Notes under the pieces: generated by a model
Database searches by the model: none
The model's input: the letters and a program-made list of their open reading frames with translations, nothing else
What the model was told of the DNA's origin: nothing
Shown: piece by piece, positions 1-11,649 of the stretch
Layout: each line of letters opens with the position of its first letter
Numbering within the stretch: position 1 is the stretch's first letter
Translations under genes and position numbers: made by a program
Origin: Bretschneidera sinensis
Lineage: Eukaryota > Streptophyta > Magnoliopsida > Brassicales > Akaniaceae
Direction: 5' to 3'
Length of the DNA: 64,000 nt
Assembly (NCBI GenBank): GCA_023935145.1
Contig: CM043702.1
Location: 79,608,320-79,672,319 of the forward strand

Positions 1-527
1 TCCTTCTCCTCCATATAAGTTTAGTCATGCTCTTCTTATGTGATGTTTTTTGGATGTGATTGATTTTGGTAGATTTCTCTTACTGATTGTCCATTACTAC
101 GATATTGTCATTGCGATATGTTGTCGTTTCTTGATAATCTTTAAGATCGGTCATATGTGCTTAAATCGAAATCAATGAGTGATTTGTAGCAATTATATTA
201 GATTATAAATGTGCTTGATTGAATATTTTCCGATTGCTTGTTTGGGATGTGAAACTTGCAATTAAGATAAAAACAATTGAATCAAGAGTGGAACAAGGCA
301 ACGAACCTAAGGAGGATTCCCGGAACCTTGTTATTTCTCATTTAAATTTCGTTATATTTACACAACTCCTTTACATTATTTCACCATCAAAACTCATAAT
401 CTTTCATTTAACTTTTATCGTTCGTTTTAAGGTTCACACATTTTCCTTTGTAGTTAACTTGTTTCCTTGTGGAATCGACACCCTTAAGCCGTACTACAAT
501 TACCGCGTTATACTTTGGGCATAATCA
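1..527 (+). mobile_element. 3' end of a gypsy-type LTR (start lies outside the window)
   Basis: The block ends in ggaatcgacaccc, a stretch close to ctacaattaccgcgtta, then tttgggcataatca, with the terminal CA at 526-527. A related end (ggaatcgacacccc ... tttgggcgtaaaca) occurs at about 29770-29833, so both are LTR 3' ends of one family. Directly after 527 the sequence becomes the RNase H region of Tat-1, aligning with 52020 onward of Tat-2, so this is an insertion into Tat-1. The 101-residue ORF inside shows no known domain. Solo LTR or 3' LTR cannot be decided because the left end is missing. Confidence 0.6.
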
Positions 528-536
528 GGTTCACCC

Positions 537-1030
537 ATGTTTTTTCTTCGGCCACTAGGAGCACGGGGACCTCATCAATGCTCAGGGCCACGAGAGTCTC
601 GAGGTACATGGCTTGGGTCAGCTCGAGCTGTCGAGAGGAGGCGAGCCAAGCCAGAGTATCTGCTTTTGAGTTCTCTACCCAAAGAACCTAGGTTATCCGA
701 AACATCCTAAATCCGGTGGTGAGCTCTTTTGCTTTTCTAAGGTAACGAGTAATCTTCTCCCATTGGGCTTCAAACTCTCTAATAATTTGATTCACTAACA
801 GCTGTGAGTCACTGTATGCATCCAAGGCCCTGACGCCTATTGCTTTTGCTAGCTTCATTCCGGTGAGTAATGCTTCATACTCTGCTTCATTGTTGGAAGC
901 TCTGAACCCAAACCTCAGGGCGTACTCGATGGTGAATCCATCCAGGCTGTAGAGGATGAGCCTAGCCCTGCTTTCGGTACTGTTGGATGAACCGTCAACA
1001 TGGAGGGTCCACCGTGGGATTTGCTTGGCT
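537..1030 (-). pseudogene. Tat-1 RNase H domain remnant
   Basis: The minus strand encodes the start LHVDGSS, followed by ASNNEAEYEALLTGMKLA and DAYSDSQLLVNQI, the usual plant gypsy RNase H landmarks with acidic residues of the active site (D in HVDGSS, E in EAEYEALL, D in YSDSQL). The domain continues to SIDEVPVLLVAEEKTW and is then cut by the LTR end at 527. RNase H removes the RNA strand of the RNA/DNA hybrid during retrotransposition. Stops outside these words mark it as a remnant. Confidence 0.75.
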
Positions 1031-1429
1031 TTTCCTGGCTCTGATGTTTAGTCCAGACTTCTCGGAATTGTTGTCTCGACAATGAAGTCTGCAAGGGCCT
1101 AAGCCTTCATGGCCTTTAGAGGATGGTATCAGATGTCAAACTCCCTGAGTTCTATGCACCATTTGACCATCCTCCCAGAGACATCCAGCTTGTGCAGTAT
1201 TTGTCTTAGCAGCTAATCCGTCAAGAGGACGATAGTGTGCGCTTGGAAGTACGGCCAGAGCTTCCGTGCTATAATTAAGAGGACATACGTCATTTTTTCT
1301 ATCATGAGGTACCTTGGTACCGCGTTGTGGAGGAATTTGCTTACATAGTTAATAGGTTTCTAAACACCCATTTCCTCCCGGACCAGGACGGAGCCTATTA
1401 CTTCTTGCCCGGCCTATGGTGGTCTTGGT

Positions 1430-2085
1430 CAGAAGTGGGATAGCCTCGATTTTCTCTGAGTTGGCTTCTATTCCTCTCTAGGTGACCATAAAGCTGATGA
1501 ATTTTCCTCTGGTGACTCCAAATGCGCACTTCACGGGATTTAACTTCATCTGATTTCAGTGTAGCACCTCGAACGCCTCTTCCATATCGGAGTGGTGGTT
1601 TTTGGCCTTCACACTTTTGACCAATATGTCGTCTACATAGACCTCCATGTTCCTTTCGATCTGCCTATGAAAGATCTTGTTCACCAACTTTTGGTAAGTT
1701 GCCCTGGGGTTTTTTAGTCCAAAGGGCCTAACCTTGTAGCAATATAACCCTTGGCCTGTGAAGAAGGTAGTTTTTTCCTAATTGGGCTCATGCATGAGGA
1801 TCTTGTTGTAATCGAAATACGCATTCATAAAAGTTAATAGCTCATGCTCGGAAGTGGCATCGACTAACTGATCGATTTATGGCAGAGGGAAGCTATCATT
1901 TGGGCAGTCTTTGTTTAGATCAGTAAAGTTGATGTAGATCTGCCACTTGTCATTAGGCTTTCGGACCATCACTATGTTTGATACCCAATCAGGGTGATCC
2001 GCTTCCTAGATGAAGTTAGCCTCGAGCAACTTGTTTACCTTGGATTCGATGGCAGCTTACAGCTCTGGGGCGAATAATCTTTTCT
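1430..2085 (-). pseudogene. Tat-1 reverse transcriptase remnant
   Basis: The minus strand reads FGLKNPRATYQKLVNKIF then MEVYVDDILVKSVK, the conserved YVDD box of gypsy reverse transcriptases at about 1625-1655, followed by KLNPVKCAFGV and GFMVT-like words. Upstream, the stretch corresponding to DLNKACPND-like motifs is degraded. The thumb is lost by deletion after RGIEANSEKIEAI. The matching Tat-2 region is 53100-53830. Confidence 0.75.
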
Positions 2086-2639
2086 TCTGAATGACCAGCT
2101 TGTACAATAACCTCGGGGTTGAACAGATCTTAATTATTCTGAAGGAAAGAAATGAGGGAATCTTTGAGGTCCTCGGGGAGGCTAGAGCCAATTTGGACTG
2201 TATGGGAGAGATCCTTATCGAGAGGGACAACAGTCAGCTCTTCCGCGGATCGACCTCTAGGGGTCTTTATTCATCCCTGAAGTCTTCTACCTCGAGGGGT
2301 AAGTTTTCTGTTTTTTTTCTCTTCTCTTACGGCACTCAAATAGTAGGACCAAGAGGTCTATTGGTTTCCCTTTACTACACTTACCCCATCGTTGGTAGGG
2401 AACTTCATCTTCAAATTATAGGTGGAGATAACTTCTTTCAGTTTGTTAAGGGTGGGTCTATCGAGGATTATGTTGTAAGATGACGGCTGCTTGACTACAA
2501 GGAAGGTGGTTTACACAGTGGCTGTCTACGGAACCATTAGTGTAGTGACAGGGAGGACTATACTACCCTCGACGAACACCGGGGTCCCTGTGAAACCATA
2601 CAACGAGGTAGAGGTTGGTTCCAACTAGTCGTCTTTTAG

Positions 2640-2850
2640 CTGCATTCGCTAGAAAGCTTCATAGAACAAGAAGTATGCCAAGCTCCCGTTGTCTACCAGG
2701 ATACGCTTGACCTCGTGGTTGGCCATAAGGAGGGAGACCACCAAGACATCATCATGTAAGGTCTGTACCCCATCTAAATCGTCGTCTGTGGAGGAGATCA
2801 CTAAGCTTATCTTCATCCGTTTATAGGGGCCACTGACGGAGGCCACAGAT
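2640..2850 (-). pseudogene. Tat-1 aspartic protease remnant
   Basis: A 65-residue open stretch on the minus strand carries DDLDGVQTLHDDVLVVSL and VKRILVDNGSLAYFLF. In this family the active-site segment normally reads LVDNGSSADILF, so the catalytic Asp and DNGS are kept but the following SADI is altered. Tat-2 has its counterpart at 54267-54602 with a different lesion. The protease would cut the Gag-Pol polyprotein. Confidence 0.75.
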
Positions 2851-3399
2851 CTGGCATATACTAATTCTGCCCCGATTTACCCCCAACGGTGGGCTCGCCA
2901 CAGATTGTCTTGATAACCTTGGTCATTGCGACCTCTTAGTTCCTTCGACTAGGCTCTTCTTGGTTGGGCCTGGAACTTTTTTTGAGGTTTTGTAGTTCTT
3001 GGTCCAAACGAGAGGGACGTTCGGGGCTTCTCCTAAATTGGTCAAGCACTATCCCTTGCCGTGATCCTGTAAACTCCTTTAGGTGCCCTCAATTGATGAG
3101 GGCCTCGATTTGTTGCTTTAGGGTGTGGCACTCTGCGGTGTCATGCCCATGGTTCCTATGGAACTGTCACCACTTGCTTTGGTCTCCCTTGAGGTGTTGT
3201 GGTCTCAGGGGCCACAAGAGGATTGACCTATCTTTGAGGACGTTGGTCTTGGATGCGTTGAGAGGGGTAAAGCTATCAAAGTGGGTTGGGGGCCTTGTAC
3301 CTACCCTTTCGGTGGTGTCTTTGGACTGCCCTACTGTGAGGGTCGACGTCTTTCCTTTTTTTCTCCGTCTCTCTTTCCCTTTCCCTCCGAAAGGCTTGG

Positions 3400-4430
3400 T
3401 CATCTTCTACTAGCACGTACTTCTAGGCTCGGGCCAATACTTGGTTCATGTCCTTAGGCGGGCGCCTGGTGAGCTTGGAGCTGAAGATCTCAGATTTTAG
3501 TCCGTTTTTTAATGCCAGCATCTGAACATTGGGATCAAGATCAGAGATCTCCCAAGTGGCGGTGTTGAACCTTGATATATAGGCTCGAAGCCTCTCCCCT
3601 CGGTGCTAGATGGTGTTGAGTAAGCTTTCCAAAGTCTTTTTAGGTCCCTTACTACTGATAAAATGGGAAGTAAAGTTGTAGCTGAGTTCTCTGAAAGTGT
3701 CAATGCTTCCTGGCTTCAAGCATGAATATTGCGTACCGGTAACTTTCTCGAGCGTCAGGGGAAAGATTCGGCACATGATTGGATCGGAATGTCGGTGCAA
3801 CATCATGGTCGTCTTATAATGCTGTAAGTGGTCCAAGGGATCTGCCGAACTGTCATAGGGGTTGATTTGGGGCATTTTAAAATTCGACGGGAGCAGGGTC
3901 TAGAGAACCTCCTATGTGAACGGAGAGTCCTGGACATTGAGTTCATCCAAGATGCTATGACTTCGGTGCTTAAAGCCTTCGTTGATTTTTTCCTCCATTT
4001 CTTCGATCTGCTTGTCTAATTTGAGATTTCTTTTGGAGGAAGAGTTTCTTATAGACCGACTAGCACGAGGTGGTGAGGGTTCAATGGTGGAACGACTGTC
4101 GACAGAGAATTCATCGTCGGAAAGGCCAGTTTGCTTGGGAGTGTGGTGAGAAGGCGGAGGTGAGGGCTGCCGGGTTCCTTTTCTGTCCTCAATGGCCAGG
4201 TCGGTTACTAACCGAGAGAGCTCTTAGAATTGGGCTTGAGTTAGTAGAACAGTGAGATGCTCCGTGGCTGCCCCTCCGAGGTAAGAAGAATTTGTCTTTG
4301 AGTGGTGAGGGCGTTGTTCTCTTGGGGGAGTCTGTCAGTCCAAACATGGGGTCATGCATTCGGATATCATAGGGAACCTTAAGCCGAACTGTTGGCTGTG
4401 GGTATTTGGTGGCGTTTTTAGGTGGCATGG
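3400..4430 (-). pseudogene. Tat-1 Gag remnant
   Basis: The start is the minus-strand ATG at 4428 (MPPKNATKYPQ...), 70-80 bases inside the PBS, as in Tat-2, which starts MPPKNTTRN. The retrotransposon Gag domain is seen at 3875-3606 as YDSSADPLDHLQHYKTTMML, then SDPIMCRIFPLTL and KPGSIDTFRELSYNFTSHFI. The C-terminal basic part runs to about 3170. Frameshifts separate the pieces at about 3606 and 3500. Confidence 0.75.
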
Positions 4431-4498
4431 CAACAAATGAGTTCTTTAGGTTTCTTCGTTTTTACTGTTTAGCGAGAGATTGGTTTGTTCCCACAGAC

Positions 4499-4508
4499 GG
4501 CGCCAATC
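4499..4508 (-). other. Primer-binding site of Tat-1 (tRNA-Asp type)
   Basis: Just inside the LTR the minus strand reads ttggcgccgtctgtggg. The first bases TGGCGCCGT fit the 3' end of plant tRNA-Asp, the primer usual for Tat/Athila gypsy elements. Its place and direction show that the element points to lower coordinates and that the flanking LTR at 4509-5064 is the 5' LTR. Confidence 0.7.
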
Positions 4509-5064
4509 TGTTGATGCCGAAAACCTATTGCTGAGCTAGAGGTTCCATGTCAAGCATCCTGCACAAGTGACGAGGGGTAAACTAAAGAGTCACCGAAAGA
4601 GAGGGGGTAGCGCCTTTAAGACTCTCTAATTCTTTTGTTTGAACAAGACACTAAGAATATGGAGTGGGGATAAAAGTGTTTTAGTAATGAGTTTGAGACT
4701 GGAGATGATGCTGAATTCACATACCTTGGGCTTTTTATAGCGTTCCTAAGGCAATCTGGTCATGTTCCCGGAATGGCGTGATCCCTAAGATCTCGCTTCT
4801 CTATTGGAGGGCCTCTATCACGTGTTTAGAGGTGGCTTAGTCCCCCTAATCACGCTTACACTTCTGCACGGGAGTCCACGAGTGATGATGGTTGCGTCAA
4901 CTGCTCATTCCACGTGTCATTCAGCTACTGGAGAGGATTTGTCTTACATGTCAACAGGCTATTGGGAGGTGGCTCATGGGCGTGGCCACGTGTCGTTCGG
5001 TCATAGAGGAGTATTACTCCAGGTGTCATCCGTTTATTGGAGGATGACTTTATTTGCTATATCA
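4509..5064 (-). mobile_element. 5' LTR of Tat-1
   Basis: It begins TGTTGATGCC at the PBS side and ends ...GCTATATCA; on the element strand that is TGATATAGC ... GGCATCAACA, with TG/CA ends. The second Tat element has matching ends at 56323 and 58876 (TGTTGATG ... TTGTATCA). The outer part holds degenerate copies of the cacgtgtcat repeat that is clearer in Tat-2. No target duplication can be tested because the other LTR is off the window. Confidence 0.75.
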
Positions 5065-6059
5065 ACTATGACGTAGATTTCTTATCAATTCTTCAAGTTT
5101 GCAAAGCTTGCATCTATTGTAACAATTATATCTTTTATGCCTTTCTCTTTATTTGTTAATACTGGTATATATGGAGTCATTGTTGCTGCCTTCTTTCCGA
5201 TTCTTCAGCTTTCTTGCGATGGATGAGGTGCTCTTATATAATCTCTGTATTGTCAGTAGGTAAGTTGTATTGGTATGTTTCTTCCTTCATTTTATTGTCA
5301 AATACCTCATCTTCTTGCACCTTTTATTGATGAATATATTGTGCTTAATTAGTAGTCTATAGCTTATCCATTTCTTTGTAATTTTCTACTTCAATTTCTC
5401 GAATTTTCGAGTCATCGGCAACTTGTATTAGTGCTATTTTTTGATCTGTTTCACGGGGAATGCTATAATATATCTTTTCCATATATTTGTCAATTTTGTC
5501 TTCAATTTTTAGGATTGCCTGATCATGTGGGTTTTCTTGTTTGATGTAATAGAGTTGGATGACCAACTCGTTGTATCGATCAAATGTCATGATTGTAGGG
5601 AAATTATGGATGAATGTGTTCGAGAATGAAAATGGATTATGGTTTAATTTTTGGAATTTTTTTGTGAAAATAAATGAATGTGGTAAGGATTTGATGGAAA
5701 AATGAAAGGTGGAGTTGATTCAAGAACGGAAATTGTTCAAGAATCAGCTCACAATGAAAGCACCATTAATGAGTTTTATAGCTTAAGGGATGCTTGATTC
5801 AAGTTCAAGACTATACTCCTAAGAATGCTGCGAGAATTGCAATAGAGAAGGGGAAGGAAATTTCTGAAAATACTCTTAATTATTGATTGATTCCTTATAC
5901 AAGATGATTATCTAATTGCCATATATAGGCTACAAGAGATGAATACAAGATTAGCTAACTAATATTCTAACTAACTAATCAACAAACTATTAACCAACTG
6001 CTTAACAACTAACTAATATTTCTAATTTTATTCATATCATATAGGCAAAAATACACTAT
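5065..6059. other. Anonymous sequence with one short unplaced ORF
   Basis: No gene is recognised. A 77-codon ORF on the minus strand (5357-5590) is Glu/Lys/Ile-rich with a possible helix (KIEDKIDKYMEKIYYSIP), but it matches no family I know. From about 5800 to 6060 the text (att-rich, with taactaac repeats) resembles the outer part of an LTR, without visible ends. Confidence 0.3.
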
Positions 6060-6460
6060 CCATCAGGATTCAGAATCGTGGTGAATATTAATGGTATGAA
6101 GGTAAACCAACTGGTGGAGCCCACTTCCAACTTTTCAAGAAAAGAAGGATTGCAACTGCCCATATAAAGAAGAGTTAAAACTCCATAAATGCAAGTTTGA
6201 AACCATCACATACTTTGGCTCTTCTCTCTCCCAATTTGATATTTCTCCTTAAGCTCATCCTTTCACTTCATCTCGATACACTTACTAATTTGACCGTCGG
6301 AGGCTCCTTCTCGAAGAACCAAACTCTAGGTGGCTTTCCTTGCAGAGATTTGTGTACCAAGCTGATATAGATTCAAGATTGAAGCAAGTACTAGACATCT
6401 ACTTCGTCCCATCTAGACAAGGTTTGAAGACATTACCCCTAGTCTTATTTTAGGCATTAA
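6060..6460 (+). mobile_element. Gypsy LTR-like U3-R-U5 fragment
   Basis: It contains a TATA-like ccatataaag near 6160, then aatttgaccgtcggaggctcc, close to the ctgacttgagcgtcggag block that marks R/U5 in many Tat-type LTRs of plants. The right boundary at about 6460 is where the RNase H reading of Copia-A stops abruptly, so this piece may have replaced the 3' end of Copia-A. Family assignment is by eye only. Confidence 0.35.
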
Positions 6461-6554
6461 TAGGGTTCTTAGTGAGATTAATTGCACTAGTATTATCACA
6501 CATAATTGGAACATTATCAAAATGCATGCCAAAATCTTCAAGTTATTGTTTTAT

Positions 6555-7178
6555 CTATAAAACTTGTACACAACAACTACCGAGGATTACATACTTTGCT
6601 TTGGTCATTGATAATGCAACTGAATTTTGTTTCTTTGAAAGCCATGAAGTTAACATACAACCAAGAAATTGACAAGTATCACTAGTGCTTTTCCTATCAA
6701 GCTCACAACCAGTAAAATCAGATTCCGAGTATCCAATCAAATCAAAACAAGACTTTTTAAATTACCACAAACCTTGATTTTGAGTGTATATCAAATATCT
6801 AAATTTTTTTTAACAAAAATCAAATGAGACTCTTTTGGTCAAGATTGAAAATGTGCACACATACAAACACTAAACATAATATCTGATCTACTAGCAGTTA
6901 AATATAATAAAGCTCCTATCATGCTTATGTATTTCTTAATATCTATATTTTTTACATTTCTCATCCTTGTCAAGCTTAGTTGATTTGCTCATAGGAGTTC
7001 TATATGCCTTTACACCTTCTAACTCAAACCGCTTGATCAAGTCCTTTATGTACTTAGATTGGATGATGAAAATACCTTCTTTGGTTTGTTTTATTTGAAG
7101 TCCAAGAAAGTAGTTGAATTCTCCCATCATGCTTATCTCAAACTCATCTTGCATACACTTAGAAAAATATTCATACAT
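6555..7178 (-). pseudogene. Copia-A reverse transcriptase and RNase H pieces
   Basis: Two open stretches (7178-6936 and 6740-6555) match the C-terminal half of a copia polyprotein. The first has FNYFLGLQIKQ and KSTKLDKDE, after the palm; the second has SDFTGCELDRKSTSDTCQFLG, the usual copia RNase H core, and YVILGSCCVQ where active copies read YIAAGSCCAQ. The YVDD box lies in the degraded part near 7200 (about LVQIYVDDIIFGATN). Confidence 0.75.
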
Positions 7179-7879
7179 TTTCTCATTAGTAGCACCAAAT
7201 ATAATGTCATCAACATAAATTTGTACTAAGAGAATGTTATGCTTGTGAGTGTTAATAAAAAAAGTAGAGTCAATTTTTCCTCTAGAAAAACCATTATCAT
7301 GTAAAAATCTATTTAGTCTTTCATACCATGCTTTAGAAGCTTGCTATAACCCATAAAGAGTTTTAGAAAGTTTATAGACATAGTTAGAAAATTTTGAATT
7401 TTCAAAAGCGGAAAGTTGTTCAACATAAACTTCCTCTTCAATATATCCAATTTTCATCTTGTTCACCTTCATCAAAAATTTTAGGTTCAATTTGAGAAAG
7501 GAAAGCAAAATGACTACAAATATTTTGATAGAGGATTAAGTCATTACCGATTGTGAAGGATCACCAATCACTTGCTCAATTGGGTGATAATTCACATATC
7601 TCTAATCCTTAAGAAGACTATCATTCTTTTCACCTAGTTGACTAGTGGAAGGTTGATCAAGACCTATGGTGCCTTCTTCTTGTACCACTTGTGGTTACTT
7701 TTCTTTAGGGTCAAGAATGGTAGTGGGGTTGTCTATTCTATACCTACAACAGAAAGGATTTTACTATGCAATTTTTGGTACCCCAAATTTTTGGGGTCCT
7801 ACGGGATTAATCATTGAAAATACAAATCCTTTGAAATCCATACATTCTTAACACCATAGTTATTTCTACTATTGTATTG

Positions 7880-8300
7880 ACATGCATGATGCACAATCCT
7901 AGAATGATAACCATGATTGTTTCTAGGATATCTATGATAAGCAAATCTATCATTTCTAGGATATGAAAATTTATTATATCTAGCATTATACCCATTATCA
8001 TTATATATGTAAGTCATTGTTAGGATGAAGATGATGAGCATTTCAAGTGTATGCATTCCTAGCATGTGTATGTCTAGAATCATTATAAGAATATGCATTT
8101 CTGACAAGAGTATGAGCTTATAAATTTCTAGAATAAGCATTCCTATCATAAAAATGAGCAAATATATCTCTAGAATATGCATTCCTAGCATGAGTATGTC
8201 TAGAATGAGCATATGAATTTCTAGTATATGCATTTTTATGAGAAGCATCGATATTAAAAATATTATTAGGATTTCTAGAAATATCATTAGATTTCCTATC
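7880..8300 (-). repeat. Short-period repeats in the Copia-A spacer
   Basis: Words such as tctagaat, atatgcattcctagcatgag and tatgtctagaa recur every 20-60 bases. On the minus strand one frame repeatedly encodes RNAYSR and RHTHARN, an Arg/Asn/His/Tyr-rich stretch. Such low-complexity runs occur between Gag zinc knuckle and protease in SIRE-like elements. Copy number varies and units are degenerate. Confidence 0.5.
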
Positions 8301-8617
8301 ATTTTTAATGATGCATAATGAGCTTTGCTAGGAGGATAAGAGTTAGAACCCTCATTCAAATTTGTTTTTTTTTAAAAAATGGTTTCATTTGATTTTTTTT
8401 CCTCATAATAAAGTATCTCAATCCGGATTTTTTTTTCACTCATTCTTTGGCAAGCCAACACTTTATCTAGTTTTTATTTTCCTTTAACAAATCTAGATAT
8501 AGTGTTGTTTAACTAAACCACTTTCTTTTTCAAAATCTCATTTCATTTTTCAAGTCATTTTCTGTTGATTTTCTAACTTCCAAAGAGAGTTTATCATTTT
8601 GATATTTCAACTCATCT

Positions 8618-8618
<1 letters not shown>

Positions 8619-8652
<34 letters not shown>
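8619..8652. repeat. Poly(T) tract of 34 bases
   Basis: An unbroken run of T on the plus strand lies within the Copia-A gag region. It interrupts the gag reading and is either slippage or assembly/sequence error; no LINE or SINE end is seen beside it. Confidence 0.8.
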
Positions 8653-8653
<1 letters not shown>

Positions 8654-8931
8654 TAAAGAGTTGAAACCATTTTCTTGAGATAAAAATATTTTAACTCCTA
8701 ATTTATTGAGTTCATTATGCAATTCATTGAATGCTTTAAGTAATTCTTCTTATGAAAATTCATGATCATCAATAACTAAAGAGTTAGTTACCTCATGTTC
8801 ATCATCAATTTTCATCAAGCAAAGGTTAACAATTTCTTGATATGTAGCATCACCCTCCGAGTCTTCTTCCTCATCATCACTCCAAGTAGCTATCATAGCT
8901 TTCTTCTTGTAATTTTTGTGGGGTTTCTTTG

Positions 8932-9273
8932 CTAGAGGGCAATCCCTTTTGATGTATCTAGGCTTCTTGCATCCAAAGCATATATTTTGATCCTTTTTGA
9001 TTGAATCATCTCTATCAAGGGGTTTCTTCCAATGTTCTTCTTATATCTTAAGAACTTTGAGAAATTCTTTGTGATGAGGGCAACATCATCATCATCTTCA
9101 CTGTATTCATCATCTTTTACTTGCTTGCTTGAGGATGTCTCGAAAGCAATTGTCTTCTTCTTCTTGGTCTCATCATCAACTTTTTTGTTGATGACATTCA
9201 TCTCATGGGCCAATAGAGATCCAAGAAGAGTGTCAACATTGAGGTTGTCTAGGTCTTCCTCAATTGTCGTCAT
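8932..9273 (-). pseudogene. Copia-A Gag fragment (SIRE-like)
   Basis: A 113-residue open stretch carries LNVDTLLGSLLAHEMN, KKKTIAFETSSS, EDDDDVALITKNFSKFLRYKK: the order typical of SIRE/Maximus copia Gag (UBN2-type) just before the zinc knuckle. In one frame the following text gives an incomplete knuckle (CFGCKKPRYIKRDCPL by a frameshift near 8950-8990). The N-terminal half is spread over 9290-9840 in several frames. Confidence 0.65.
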
Positions 9274-9901
9274 CTTTGATTCCTAAGCTTTCGACAAAGA
9301 TCTAAGTATTTTCCTTACCAACTCACCATTTTCATAAAGTCTACAAAGAAGCTTCAAATAATTAATAATGTTAGTAATACATTTCAGAAATAGATTTGGT
9401 AGGAGACATTTTGAAGGCTTCATAATCCGATACTAATCAATAAATTTTCAATTTTTTAACTTGATTAGTACCTTCATATGTGACTTGAACTTTATCCCAA
9501 ATTTTTTCAGCCGATTCACAAGCCAAAATTTTATTGTATTCATTAATATCCAATGCACAATGAATCTAGTTTGTAGCTCTACTATTTAGAGATATTCTTT
9601 TACAATCATCATCATTAAATTCCTGTCTAACTTCTGGAATCTTAATTTCTACACCCTTCTCATCTTTTACTTTTTTTTATGGGAATTCTAGGACCATCTA
9701 CGAAGACTTCCCATAACTCAAAATCTTGAGCTACTAGGAAATCCTCATTATATTTTTCCAATAACTAAAGTTTTTTTCTAGTGGACAAAAGAAGGTTTAG
9801 CCCTAAAATAACCTTCACCAAGCATATTTCCTATATTGGTTGCCATCGGATCTACTATAAGATTTTATGCCTAAACAAGAGAATGAAGGTCTAATACCAA
9901 T

Positions 9902-11155
9902 TGTTGACTACGACAACCCAAGAGGGGGTGAATTAGGTTGAAAATTTTAAATTAATTAAAATTAATCACAAGCTAAATTAAAGCAAGTAAACAATAAGTA
10001 ATAAATATAAACTTGTTGAAAATAAGAGAGTTAAGGAAGTGTTTACAAACTTGATTTATAGTGGTTCGGTCATTCCTTGTGCCTAGTATACTCCTCAAGA
10101 GATCTTCTTGAGAGTTTACTTTACTATTCTAAGCAAAGAATCAAATCAAGTAACTTCAAGGTGTTGCTCCATTACAAGAAATTTCTCTCACAAGATATTT
10201 TTCTACAAGTGTTTAACGCATAAACACTCAAGAATCCTTACCAAGAGTTACACCAATTCTTTTACAATAGAATTAAATGATTGTTTTGGTAGTCAAAGAG
10301 AGAGATAACAATAAATGCTTACAACTCAAAAAATTTCTCTCTCAAAAGCTCTTAACTCATCAATGGCTCAATTTCATTTGAATAAGCAAAAATTTAACTT
10401 TAGAATTAATATGATTGTTCTTGTTAAATTTAAATGCTCACTGATGATGAATATTTACATTTCTAACTTCTACTATCGTTTGAGACATTAAATGACCAGT
10501 TGGTGCAATTAATGTTGTGTTTCACGCCATAATTTTTGAAAACTAATTGTTATTCACGACAGTACAGTCGACTATGGGTCTTGCCCAATCGACTATCCCT
10601 TTGAAAATTTGAATTAGTGAGGCTTAGAATGAAGGCAAAGATGACTTTGATTTTCTTAGAATCGACTGTAAGTCTTTGACTTCTTCACAGTTGACTGTAG
10701 AACATCATAGTCGACTGGCTTTTGGCTCTAGAAGTAGGATTAGAAATCACAAGAACCTCTAGTAGATTATGGTACCAACACAGTCGGCTGTGGCGATCCA
10801 ATTGCTTAATTTTACTAAAAAACTTGTGACATATTTGAAACAATGAGATGAATTTTAAGTAAAAAATTATTGTGAAAATATTTAGAGTAATTTTTAAGCT
10901 AGGAGTTGAGAGGGAAAGTATAGGTATACCTAACTAAGATAAAAGCTTCAAAAACCTCTCTTCTTCAACTTCTTTTTTGATAGACCTTCAATGCTACAAG
11001 GAATTCTACGTGTGTACCTTGCATTTCATATGCATGCGCACTTTCTAGAGTGCGTGCCTTACACCTTAACTTAGAGCAAGCTTAGATAGATAGAGTATTA
11101 GCTCAATAATTATTTTTTGTCATTATCAAAATCAATATGAGTCAACAAATTAATT
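9902..11155 (-). mobile_element. 5' LTR of Copia-A
   Basis: On the element strand it starts TGTTGACTCATATTGATTTT and ends GGGTTGTCGTAGTCAACA, i.e. TGTTGA ... TCAACA, the matched ends typical of this copia group. It includes the tagtggttcgg block and a cluster of AGTCGACT-like motifs at 10563-10795. A related but diverged LTR piece is in intron 1 of the aminotransferase gene (about 14900-15960). At 1254 bp the length is usual for SIRE-like LTRs. Confidence 0.8.
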
Positions 11156-11649
11156 AATATATAATTAGATAATTTAGTTAAACAAAAATTAATTATTGAT
11201 AAGGATTAGATTTATAATACGTTTATCTACTCAAATATTTAAAATGATTTTTATTACATTAGTATCTTTATTGTAATATTGAATTTTGTTTACATTAAAA
11301 TATCATCAATGCTTCTTAATATTTTAAAATTTTAAAATTACATCTTATTTCGTTATTATCAAAATCAAAATCATATTGTTTACTTTGATTTTTTTAATTA
11401 CATATAGAGAAAGTAAAAAAAAAAAAAATTTAATCACGCATATTATTTATTCATGTGCAACATGCATACAATAATTGTTAATTTCTAAAAATGCAAGAAA
11501 TTAAACGATATGTTTCATTAAAATCTCACAAAGGTCTTTTTAATTTTGCTTCAATAAAATAATAAATTTCTTTGTATATAATTTTTTAGTCAAACAAGTT
11601 TTTAATATTTTTAAATAGGCATACATATTATGATCCATGTTTATTTTAA

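Larger units (their letters stand above)
528..4508 (-). mobile_element. Tat-1: decayed Tat-type Ty3/gypsy gag-pol interior
   Basis: Reading the minus strand from 4428 down gives, in order, Gag, aspartic protease, reverse transcriptase and RNase H, the gypsy order. The same order and many identical words recur in Tat-2 (50760-56320), so the two belong to one family. The reading frame is broken by many stops and frameshifts. After the RT motif region the frame jumps near 1430-1480 from the palm/thumb directly to sequence that in Tat-2 lies further on, which indicates an internal deletion. The integrase would lie left of position 528, beyond the inserted LTR. Not autonomous. Confidence 0.85.
6461..9901 (-). 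mobile_element. Copia-A: SIRE-like Ty1/copia interior, 3'-truncated
   Basis: On the minus strand the order is Gag (9273-8932), spacer with short repeats (8359-7807), reverse transcriptase (about 7500-6930) and RNase H (6740-6461). RT pieces include EFNYFLGLQIKQTKEGIFI and YIKDLIKRFELEG; RNase H shows GYSESDFTGCELDRKSTSDT and DNTSAINLTKNPI, then stops without a 3' LTR. Protease and integrase are not seen, so the middle is deleted. PBS-like ttggtattaga lies beside the LTR at about 9889-9900. Stops and frameshifts are frequent. Confidence 0.8.

Noticed and set aside
5357..5590. 77-codon Glu/Lys-rich ORF on the minus strand
   Set aside because: No homology recognised, no conserved context; kept only as a note in the anonymous region.
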